Part shown: one piece after another, positions 34,468 to 43,554 of the stretch
Layout: each line of letters starts with the position of its first letter
Position numbering within the stretch: the stretch's first letter is position 1
Origin: Meconema thalassinum
Taxonomy: Eukaryota; Arthropoda; Insecta; Orthoptera; Tettigoniidae
Length of the DNA stretch: 64,000 nucleotides
Assembly (NCBI GenBank): GCA_946902985.2
Contig: CAMPQE020000051.1
Coordinates: 1,364,001 to 1,428,000, forward strand
Reading direction: 5' to 3'
The notes under the pieces: model-generated
Seen by the model: the letters and a program-made list of their open reading frames with translations, nothing else
What the model was told of the DNA's origin: nothing
Database searches by the model: none
Made by a program: the position numbers and the translations under genes

Positions 34468-34690
34468 TCCCGGGACGATCAAAAGGCAAACTACGGAAAC
34501 CACTTCGAGGATGGCTGAGGTAGGAATCGAACCCGCCTCTTCTCAGTTTTGTCTCATGGAGTTGAGTACACTCCGTTCCAGCCCTCAGACCTGAATTACA
34601 TTTCTTGGCAGAGCCGGGATTCAAACACGGGCCTCCACGGTGACAGCACAGTGACAGCCAAGAACGCAACGAGGCGGACAATTCATAAAG
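34468..34690 (-). mobile_element. tRNA-derived SINE, family 1 (minus)
   Basis: The complement contains TTTGAATCCCGGCTCTGCCA, a TCTGAGGGCTGGAACGG-like body and GGGTTCGATTCCTACCTC, all matching the family-1 SINE at 2233-2726. The 5' tRNA head is diverged and the 3' third is absent. Confidence 0.8.
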
Positions 34691-35689
34691 AACACAAAAT
34701 CCACTTCTTTTCATAGTTATACTTCACATCATCACCTACCCTCCTTCAAACGTAGTCGGGGGAGACAGCCTGCGGGCCACATTAGTAAACAAAGTTCCGG
34801 TACGTCAGCGCTGAGCGGGAGGACTAAGCGAAGTGCTATAACTTATGAATGCTACCTAATATTGAGCTGTGGTTTGTTTTAAAAACTATTTCAGACATTA
34901 ATGAACATTTCTTCTCGCTTAGTCACCAACGTAAAGTCAACAGCAAAAAACTTTCTCGCTAGCTAACTTTTATGTGACACCATCCCAGATTTTTCAAGTA
35001 ACATATAAGAAAACAAATCATAACTTTCTTATTATGAAAATAATTACTGCCCTGAGAAGTAGGGTATCTTCTACCAACATCAGGCAATCTAAAAATAAAT
35101 TATTGATCTGTTGCGATCATTAGTTCATTATCTATGGCATGATAAGTTTTATAAATGCAAAAATATAGATTCGCGCTAAAATATCGTAATTGTGAAAATT
35201 GGGCCATGTGTTAATTATTTATGGCTTTTATTTTTACACCATCATAAAGAGCGGGAAATTCTCTATAATACCACGCAAACATTTTCTTAGATTTGTCACT
35301 TTCAATTATTGGGAAATGGCAACATCGCCGGGGTAGAAGAGGACGAAGTTAATTGCAGGACATAGGAGTGCGAGTGAGAGACAAATACTACATTTAATTC
35401 CATATTGTCTTTTAAGGTAGAGACGCACTATAGAGTGATCGCGGGCGAAACAAGAGAAAGAGAGACGCTACCCCTCCCACCCCTCTCACAGCACACTAAC
35501 TCACCCGCGCGGCAATGCCACAGCCACTACAATCTACGTAGTTGATGACTCACTGTGCTTTGTGCTGTTTGCAGACTTCAGTAGTTGTGGCTGGCTGTGA
35601 CGCTGTTTTAGCAGTGCATTTGTGTAAACTTAACCAGTTATCCTCAAAAAACCTTTGTGATTGTGAAATAACAGAAATATATTGGAATA

Positions 35690-38319
35690 TTGTTATGTTA
35701 TTGGGTGAACTTATCGGGAAATTGTAAACGTGATAGAGACGTAGGTCGAAAATATGAGTCTGGAAATGTGAAAAGAAAAAAGAAGGCTTCCTGGGAAAAT
35801 TATCAAACAAAGATTAGTGGTTCCTTGGATAAATTTGTGAGTAGTAGTCGTAACTTAAGTGTTAGTATTGAGGAAAAAGTTGAAGATGGTAGTGGAATTA
35901 AATCTTATACCAATACTTCTGGCTCTGGCTCTGCCTCTAAACTTTACTTTGTACCAAATGACACATCGGAGCCGGAGGTTGAAGAAATGGAGCCTATTAT
36001 AGGCCTACCAATGTCCGACATTGGAAACGTAGTTTTTAGAGAGCCTGATGCACTTACAGCTGCAGGTACAGATACTGTAGAAGTAGAAGAACCCACACCA
36101 ACGTCAGTTTGCATAAGCAACGATCCTGGTGTTTGGGATTATCCTCTCAATGACATGGATAGGTGTAGTTTGGTTTTACAAGGCCCAATAAGGATTGACA
36201 ATACAACTTACCCGCTAGACAAAAATAATAGGCATTTTTCTAATTTTTATTACACCAGAATTCTTCCCAATAAAGAAAAACAGGATAGGCACTATTTAGT
36301 CTACTCCCAAAAACAAGATAAAGTTTATTGTTTTGCCTGTCGCCTATTTTCAACATCAAACACGACTTCACTATGTGACAGTGGAATGAATAACTGGAAA
36401 CATTTGGGAGCTTATCTTAAATTGCATGACACTGCTCCAGACCATTTGGCTTCCGTGTTGAAGTGGGTACAAAAAGGACTTAAAAAGGAGTAACAGTAGA
36501 AAATAAGTTGGAAAAACATATTGAAGTTGAGAAAAAACGGTGGAGAGACATTTTGGAGAGAGTGTTGGCTGTTATAGATTATTTGGCAGCACATAACCTT
36601 GCTTTTAGAGGTCACAGAGAGAACTTGAGTACAAACCATAGTGGTAATTTTCTTGGCCTTATTAAATTGTTAGCAAAATTTGACCCGTTTTGAAAGTTCA
36701 TGTTGATCAAGTTGAAGAGAACATGCTTCACGCTCACTATCTTGGACAAAGTACTCAAAATGAATTGATAGAACTTATGGCAAATCAAGTAAAAGCAACA
36801 ATTTTGAGCCACATCAGAGAAGCAAAATATTATTCCATCATTCTTGATTGAACTACAGATGTTGGTCGTACTGAACAGATGTCACTGATTTTAAGATATG
36901 TGAATGTTTGCACAGGCCATATTGAAGAAAGTTTTTTAGTTTTTTTACCCGTTGAAAGCACTACTGGAGAAAACTTAGCCAAATGTGTAATGGCTGAGCT
37001 AAAAACCCTTGGCCTTGATATCAACGACTGTCGAGGCCAAGGCTACGATAATGGGTCTAATATGCGGGGCGACTACGGCGGAGTAAAAACAAGAATATTA
37101 TCAGAGAACTTCTTAGCGTTTTTTACACCGTGCGGATGTCATAGTTGGAATTTGTTGTTGTGTGATGCAGCGTCATCATGCATAAAAGCAAAATGTTTCT
37201 TTGGGACCCTGCAAAGGCTTTATGTGTTATTTTCCGCCTCTTCTAATAGATGGAGCATTCTGAAAAACAAAACAAACATTAACATTACTCTAAAGCCACT
37301 ATCGGAAACTAGATGGGAATGCCGATTGGAAAGTGTTAAGGCAGTTCGTTACCAACTGAAAGAAATTGCTGAGTGTCTGGACGAGCTGTCAGATTCAACA
37401 AACGATTCTACAACAGGTAGTGAGTGCAACTCTTTGAGAAATGAAATACTTTCATATGATTTCATAATATCATTAGTAGTATGGTATGATGTGTTGGTAA
37501 AAATTCAGTTTATTAGCAAGTTGAGGCAGAGAGCAGACATGGACCTTGCGTCCGCCGTTAACCATCTTGAAAAGTTTGTATCTTGGTTGGTTGAGTACAG
37601 GGTCAGTGGCCTAGTTTCAGCAATTATTACTGGAAATGAAATAGCGAATGAGCTTGAAATTCCAAAGGAGTTCAAGAAGACACGCCTTAGAAAAAAGAAA
37701 ACCCACTTTTCGTATGAAAATGAAGACGAAATAAGCTCAAGTGCAGAAGATTTGTTTCGAACTGACTTTTTCCTAATGGTAATTGACAAAATTGCTGAGA
37801 GTACTGAAAAACGATTTGCTGAGCTAAAAAAAGTATGAATCAAGTTTTGGATTCCTTTACAGATTGCATTCTTTAAAGAATACACCAGATGAAGACCTTT
37901 TGGAAAGTTGTAACCGCCTTCAAGAGCCACTTACATTGAAGTCAGGAAGTACAAGTTGCTCTGATATAGATAGCGAGGGCTTGTATCAAGAGCTGAAAAT
38001 ATTTATCATGACTATCCAAGAAGACGTGACAATGACTAATGTATTAAAAAATATGATTGAAGACAACTTAGTGGTTGTCTACCCTAACATATATGTGGCT
38101 TTACGAGTTCTTTTGACAACACCAATATCTGCCGTTTCTGCAGAACGATCATTCTCCAAGCTAAAGCTAATAAAAAATTATCTTCGATCAACTATATCTC
38201 AAGAAAGACTCTCTTCTTTGTCCATTTTATCTATTGAGCGAGATGTTGCCTCAAATGTTAATTTCAGTGATTTAATTGACCAGTTTAGTGCAGCAAAAGG
38301 TAGAAAAGTAGCTTTTTGA
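35690..38319 (+). pseudogene. hAT transposase G (ZMYM1-like), multiply broken
   Basis: Four + strand frames in order. 35690-36493: low-complexity N-terminus, then PIRIDNTTYPLDKNNRHFS and the TTF-type finger KVYCFACRLFSTS. 36508-36693: AHNLAFRGHRENL and GNFLGLIKLLAKFDP. 36879-37838: first Asp region at its start (interrupted by an in-frame TGA at about 36849, within ILD-stop-TTDVG), DCRGQGYDNGSNMRG, TPCGCHSWNLLLCDA and SETRWECR. 37864-38319: hATC region PISAVSAERSFSKLKLIKN. Breaks are frameshifts near 36490, 36690 and 37840, and the one nonsense codon. The catalytic Asp and Glu motifs themselves remain readable. Confidence 0.88.
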
Positions 38320-38801
38320 TGAACTTAAAAGAAAACTTAGAGCAGAATTTGTGTATAATATAAATTTTTATTATTCAGGGCTGTAAGAAGAAGAAAGGAA
38401 GGTTTTTTTTAGAATAAATTGAAGAGTAGAAAATTATAAAACTTTATTGTCAGTTTGTTTGTCTAGTCTTTTGTGAATCAGTTAAATTCATGTAGGCCAA
38501 ATATTTCTTTTTTCCACCGTCTTATGTATTTAAATTATGAGTTATTTGACTTTGCAGCCCTTTCGACTTTTCATTTTTTAAATCAAACAGAAATTGCAAA
38601 AATTATTTTTGTAGGCATATAGTAGGCTAAAGAGTATAAAATTAGTTAGATTTTCGTGGTGTCGTTTTTGTTGTTTTTCCTTTTGTTATAATTTTTACAA
38701 ACCCTATTTCAGATTATACTGTAGGAGGCTTGGGGAGGGATTTGCGGCGATACATATTATATATATCGCCTGGGGCCCCGCATTTTCTAGAGCTGCCTCT
38801 G

Positions 38802-39029
38802 TGGGTGAGAACTGGTAGAATGGTACTTCGAATCCAGGCGTAGTCATATATTTGTGAACGACAGCGCGTGCTCTATTTTAGTAGGGATGTAATATTGAGC
38901 CACACCTACTAAGTCACATTGCCACATTTATTAACTTACGATGTATTCCTGTGAAGATTACGTTGAATTTTGCAGATTTATAATGAGAATACGATGGATA
39001 TTAACATAACATATCAAAGTATCGCTCCA
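38802..39029. other. no feature recognised
   Basis: Spacer between hAT G and a truncated SINE. Confidence 0.3.
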
Positions 39030-39215
39030 GAGGTCCGGGTTCGATTCCTGGCTCTGACAAAGAATTTAATGCTGCTCTGAGGGGTGGAACTGGGTTCACT
39101 ACGCCTCATAGGCCAAGATAGAGAAGAGGTGGGTTCGATTCCCTCCTTTGTCTGTCTGGAAGGGGTTTTCAGTGGTTTCCCACTTCTAAACCACGCTCAT
39201 GCCGGAATGGTTTCT
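39030..39215 (+). mobile_element. tRNA-derived SINE, family 1 (5' truncated)
   Basis: GGTCCGGGTTCGATTCCTGG at about 39031, then a body with GGTGGGTTCGATTCCC and TTCAGTGGTTTCCCACTTC, aligns to the 2233 copy. The A box is missing and the 3' half is cut. Confidence 0.8.
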
Positions 39216-39659
39216 AACTTGCATCTTTGCCAATCCTTACCTTAATTCCTAATACATACAATAATACAGACACCGCTATAACACAGGTTATTAGAGAACT
39301 TCTACACAACCACACCCAAGTACATGGGGCTAAATGACCACGATGTTCTAGCTCCTCAAATAAAACAACAACATATCGAAGGAGATTCTGATTGCCAGTA
39401 TACGTTTCGCCTAGAAATTCCTTGGGTATTATTTTGTTATTATATCCCATAAAAAATACAACTCTATTTGAGGCGTTCATATTAAGATGTTTCGTGCAAT
39501 ACCAGATTCGAACACTACGTAATGTTCATGGAATCCAACCGGGGAAAGCATCTACTCGCTATATTACTAGTGCCCCATCCACAATAATTACGGTCACTGT
39601 GACATCTTGTATCACATCTGTCGTAAGACATTGGTAAATCGGTCAACACAGACAAAAAC

Positions 39660-39742
39660 ACGTAACGAAAACAAATTATTAACCTCTCCCCCTAACAGGC
39701 ATCGAACCCCAAGAGTTTCCATCCACAGTCCAACGCGTTACC
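39660..39742 (-). other. tRNA-like sequence split by the Polinton-like element (left part)
   Basis: On the minus strand this reads GGTAACGCGTTGGACTGTGG and later TTGGGGTTCGATGCC (B-box-like GGTTCGATGCC). The 5' part, GTGGCTGAAATGGTAAC with an A-box-like TGGCTGAAATGG, lies on the other side of the element at 49360-49377. Joined across the 6-bp duplication they form a tRNA- or SINE-head-like sequence. Too diverged to call a tRNA gene. Confidence 0.5.
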
Positions 39743-39953
39743 AGTAGTGGTTTTGGGCGAGTTCTAATACCTCCTCCTCCTCACCCTCCTCACAAGATGG
39801 TGACCACGTGATATCCCCCGATCGAATTATTGTAGAAAGTCATGTCAGGTGTCAAATTACTCGGGGTGACGCCCCCCTTTTGATGTTATTATTTATTTTC
39901 CAAATTTTGACAAAGGGCCTAAGTATACGTTTTGAAAATGTTGATTTATTGAC
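39743..39953 (+). repeat. left terminal inverted repeat of Polinton-like element
   Basis: Pairs with 49152-49359 at roughly 95% by eye. Differences are a 6-bp gap (CTCACC), the length of a C-run, and a few substitutions. Contains CACGTGATATC and GACAAAGGGCCTAAGTATAC. Confidence 0.9.
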
Positions 39954-39984
39954 CTTAAACTGTTTGTGTGCAGTCATTGCGACT

Positions 39985-40085
39985 GACCCGTCAACAAGGA
40001 CCCGTCCAAAGGGGCTAGTCAACAGGGGCTAGTCAACAGGGACCAGTCAAAAGGAAAAAATCAACAGGGATCAATCAAAAGGGGT
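39985..40085. repeat. ~15-bp minisatellite just inside left TIR
   Basis: Units such as GGGGCTAGTCAACAG, GGGACCAGTCAAAAGG and GGATCAATCAAAAGG repeat about seven times. Related units in opposite orientation occur at 61455-61620. Confidence 0.85.
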
Positions 40086-40104
40086 TATCACCTCAAGGTC
40101 TACT

Positions 40105-40378
40105 AACTACTATCTATAGCGCCTACTGCCAATTGCGCCTAATATCCATTGCACCTACTATCAGTCGCACCTACTACCAATTGCGTCTACTATCAATAGC
40201 GCCTACTACCAATTGCGCCTACTATTCATTGCGCCTACTACCAATTGCGCCTACTATTAATTGCGCCTACTATCAACTGTGCCTACAACCAATTTCGCAC
40301 CCACATTTGCACCTACTTTTGCACCCACTTTTGCACCCATTTTTGCACCCACTTTTCCACCTACCTTTGCTCCCACTT
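40105..40378. repeat. 16-bp then 12-bp minisatellites
   Basis: First about 11 units of GCGCCTACTACCAATT (16 bp, some with ATTCATT or ATCAACT endings), then a run of ~12-bp GCACCCACTTTT units. No internal purifying pattern is evident. Confidence 0.9.
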
Positions 40379-40579
40379 TAAACTATTATTTATATTATCG
40401 AGTGAACTTTACTAGAGATTAGTTCATGCTTGACAAATGATATGAAATTATCAACGAATAGCTATGGTAAGCCATTTGCATACTATAAAGTATATACATA
40501 TATTGTAAAAGGAACCAATAAAATGGAACTGTTATTTGGCGTTGTTCAATACCTCGTTCAAAACAGTGACGAGGTGAGT

Positions 40580-40869
40580 TGAAAAGTAAAAATAGTGTGG
40601 TCTTAAATGTGAGTGATCATGAATGTGGTGTAAAAGACAAAACATCGTTGCTGTTTAAAAAAACTCTTCAAAATGCTAAAACACTAGTCCATAAAAAGGA
40701 TTTTGCAGCTCAAGATAGTGGATTGTTTGTTAAAAAGCTTTCATCATCTCCTCAGAAAGTCGTGTTAGGACAGTTGTCAACGTCTGAAAAACTCCCAACA
40801 CTATCAAAGGCAACACCGACTGTGCAAAATGTGGTATTGCAAAAGGATCAAAAAAGGACTATATAGTAA
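40580..40869 (+). CDS. hypothetical Lys/Ser-rich open frame
   Basis: An open frame of about 95 codons without an ATG at its start, containing KTSLLFKKTLQNAK and SEKLPTLSKATPTVQN, followed after the stop by a GAT/AAT-rich stretch (40872-40935). It lies between the minisatellites and the polymerase, on the opposite strand from it. I recognise no family. It could be an exon or a chance frame. Confidence 0.25.
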
Positions 40870-41200
40870 TATTGATGATGATTATAATGATGATGTTGAT
40901 AATGATGAAGATGATAATAATGATAATAACGCTAATGCTTTGTATACCCCTAAAAATCATTTATTAAATTTATTTACTGGAACAATCCCAGTAAGCTAAT
41001 CCAGCGGTTTCAGCACTTGCATGCCTGTAAACAGGCTCAGCCCTCATTGTAATGAGTGCTATAAAAGGAAAGTTAATGAAGAGTGGACATGAACAATGAA
41101 AAGGATTGAGGAATTGGTATTTCTTTGTATTCTATTTTGTAAAGCCCTATTTGTAGTGAAATAAAAACAAGATTTACCAGATCACAATGTCTTCTAATTG

Positions 41201-41299
41201 TAAAAATGGTGATAGCCATTTCATTTTTTCACACATGAATATTTACAATTTCCACTTTACATTTTTACATTCCCCTTGTTTAGTTCACCCATTCTGTAC
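41201..41299. repeat. 99-bp direct repeat, copy 1
   Basis: TAAAAATGGTGATAGCCATT to CATTCTGTA, nearly identical to 43375-43473 over the same length. The two copies bracket a 2.1-kb block containing a hairpin-headed repeat, a tRNA-like sequence, (TAA)n and a SINE. Confidence 0.85.
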
Positions 41300-41308
41300 A
41301 TTTTTAGC

Positions 41309-41720
41309 CTACTTTCGATTTTTGCAAAAAATGAAAGTAGACTTATGAGATCAACACAGGGCGAAAAAAGTGTGTCTGTCTGTGTGTGTGTATGTGTGTG
41401 TGTGAGTGTGTGTACTCTGAATGTCTGTCCCCCCCCCCTATCAATTCGAACACGGTGAAACCGAATTGAACGAAATTTGGTACAGAGGTAGAACAAGCAA
41501 AGAGAACCTCAGTGTCATGTTTTATATCGCCGCCATCTTTACTAAAACTGAATGGCGGCCACTCAAACGTTCAAAACGTAAAATCAAATGACGACTAACC
41601 AAATCATCCGATCTCTACCAAATTTGGTAACAACATACCTTCGTATAGGATGCATCTTGTGACCAAACTACAAGGTCGTCCGCCATACCATTTCAGTATG
41701 GCGGCCGTGCGAATTATGCA
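41309..41720 (+). repeat. hairpin-headed interspersed repeat (copy 1)
   Basis: Starts with an inverted repeat CTACTTTCGATTTTTGC...GAAAGTAG (41309-41341) followed by ACTTATGAGATCA, a (TG)n-rich tract, a C-run, GAACGAAATTTGGTA and ATGGCGGCCGTGCGAA. The same succession is found from 58941 (copy 2), so this is one family of unknown type. Ends are uncertain. Confidence 0.6.
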
Positions 41721-42087
41721 AACTTTATAATCCATATCATGGGACCCACCAGTTCCGATTATCGAGCCGAGAATCGTTTTAACTGTTCTAAAGGAAGAGG
41801 CACGTTCGAAATTAAAAGTTTATTTTGTAATACTATATTGCAGACGTGATTTTAAAAAGCTGAGCTGATTCAGTAATAAGACAAGATGGCAGCGGATATC
41901 TTGTGCCTGACTTATATTTCACTAATTTGAGTATTGCATGCAATATAGCGTACTGATACAAAATAAATAAACTTTGTATGAAATGCTTTATATATAAATA
42001 ATATACTCCAGTGATGAAATCGTTTAGTATAAATCATTATTTGCTAACAAGTTCCATGTAAGTCATTTTATATAGAACGATATTCGT

Positions 42088-42162
42088 TGACACAATTAGC
42101 TCAGTGGTAGAGCGTTAGCCTATCGGTCAAATGCCTATGGTTCAAACCCGGTCAGAGTTAGA
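42088..42162 (+). other. tRNA-like sequence with Pol III boxes
   Basis: The A box TAGCTCAGTGG (42097-42107) and B box GGTTCAAACCC (42139-42149) are excellent matches, spaced as in tRNAs. The acceptor, anticodon and T stems do not pair well, so I regard it as a tRNA pseudogene or SINE head, not a working tRNA. Confidence 0.5.
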
Positions 42163-42843
42163 TTTTTTGCTTGAAATGTTATATGTTTATTGTTTTGTAA
42201 TGACTCAGACGTTTTAAAATTAAGCGTTATATTGTGCATATTATGGTGTAAAATATATATTTAATTAAAACATAAGTCGCCAGCAGATTTACTCGAGACA
42301 TCTAGCTGCCAAAAAGGTAACTGCACGCCGATCTACTTATTAATTTCCAGATTTTATTGAAAAGTTTCTTCTTCTGGCCGCTAGAATGCACTCGCTCTGT
42401 TAGGATTATATTGTTCGATATTTCCCCACTAGATGTCACGACTAGTCTACGTTGGGCTCCATTGATTACTATACCATTGGCATTCTATGCGCATCGAATT
42501 TGAAGAATGACAAGATGATACTACGATACATTTTTACTTTTTATTTTAAAGGGTTTGTAACAGCCTATTTTGCGTTACTTGAAAATGTTATTTGAAGTAA
42601 AGAACAAAACGATTTCACATAGAAACTGAATTCAAGCCGTTGTGTTAGTTCAGGTTATTAATTACTACTTTTATTTCAGGCAAATAGCAATCGAAAATAT
42701 CCACATAGTTTGTATACACACGTCTCTGTAGGGTCATGGAAAGATTTGTTAATTCAATTAGGGTTGTGAAAGCCATGCACAACCAGACGTGTAAAGACAT
42801 GCCTCAACTCAAAGTTGGATGTTGCCCACGGCAGGTCGTATAT

Positions 42844-42844
<1 letters not shown>

Positions 42845-42887
<43 letters not shown>

Positions 42888-42906
42888 TATAATAATAATA
42901 ATAATA
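42845..42906. repeat. (TAA)n microsatellite
   Basis: About 20 TAA units forming the tail of the adjacent minus-strand SINE. Confidence 0.95.
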
Positions 42907-42907
42907 A

Positions 42908-43131
42908 TGTTATTGGTTTTACATCCCTTTTAACTACTGCTGCTTTTAGAGACACAGGGGTGCCGGAATTTTGGCCCGAAGGGGATCTTTAACGTGCCAG
43001 TAAATGTTCTGACACGGCTCCCTCGCATTTGTGCACCCTCAAATGCCAGCTGACTGCGCCAGGATACGAACCTGCAACCTAGGGCCCAGCAAGCGAGAAC
43101 GTTACCGCTGAGCCACGCAGCCAGTCCGGTC
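42908..43131 (-). mobile_element. tRNA-derived SINE, family 4
   Basis: The complement starts GGCTGCGTGGCTCAGCGGTA, with a perfect A box TGGCTCAGCGG and B box GGTTCGTATCC. It continues through GGCACGTTAAAGATCCCC and GGCCAAAATTCCGGCACCCC and ends in (ATT)n. A complete-looking short SINE distinct from families 1-3. Confidence 0.85.
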
Positions 43132-43374
43132 GATTATGTCTCCAGATCCATAACATTCTTGATATACTTCTTATCTTTCTTTCTTCAATGATGGTAGCAG
43201 TTTTTATCTAGGTTGTGGCGTTTGGTAGAGGTAAATCGTTTCTAAGGTCTTCAACAAAGAATAGTTCTATTATACTCTTTGATAATAACAACGAGTTATT
43301 ACTATACTCATACATTTAGGAGAAAGTAGGCTATATTTTCTTTACTGAACATCTTGTTTAAAATCTTTTAATTT

Positions 43375-43473
43375 TAAAAATGGTGATAGCCATTTTATTT
43401 TTTTCACACATGTATATTAACAATTTCCACTTTACATGTTTACATTCCCCTTGTTTATTTCACACATTCTGTA
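43375..43473. repeat. 99-bp direct repeat, copy 2
   Basis: Partner of 41201-41299. It lies just downstream of the polymerase C-terminus, so the repeated block may be the original 3' untranslated region, duplicated or split by the intervening 2.1 kb. Confidence 0.85.
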
Positions 43474-43554
43474 GGTTTTTTTAAATATTTTCCGTAATAT
43501 AAAAAGCAATTATTTTACAATAAAATGTATTACGTATGTTCTTTTTTTACTAAA

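Larger units (their letters stand above)
33683..35428 (-). mobile_element. Tc1/mariner-superfamily element, 1746 bp
   Basis: Perfect 23-bp terminal inverted repeats beginning GTGCGTCTCTACCTTAAAAG, with TA (in fact TATA) immediately outside both ends (33679-33682 and 35429-35432). A minus-strand transposase fragment at about 34085-34465 fits the superfamily. It is inserted in the 5' region of hAT G and itself contains a SINE (34468-34690) and a (TAA)n array. Confidence 0.85.
33442..38801 (+). mobile_element. hAT element G (ZMYM1-type) with nested insertions
   Basis: The left end CAGAGGCGGCTCTAG (33442) pairs with the complement of the right end CAGAGGCAGCTCTAG (ending 38801), 14 of 15 matching. 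The flanking octamers (AATCGGAC and TGGGTGAG) do not match, so the target duplication is lost or one flank was rearranged. A Tc1/mariner-like element (33683-35428) sits in the 5' part; the broken transposase occupies 35690-38319. Confidence 0.8.

Noticed and set aside
40523..40575. First coding exon with a donor at GAG|GTGAGT
   Set aside because: The frame from ATG 40523 stops (TGA) just before the donor-like site, so it does not connect to the downstream open frame.
42088..42162. Functional tRNA gene
   Set aside because: A and B boxes are good but acceptor, anticodon and T stems do not pair; treated as a tRNA-like remnant.
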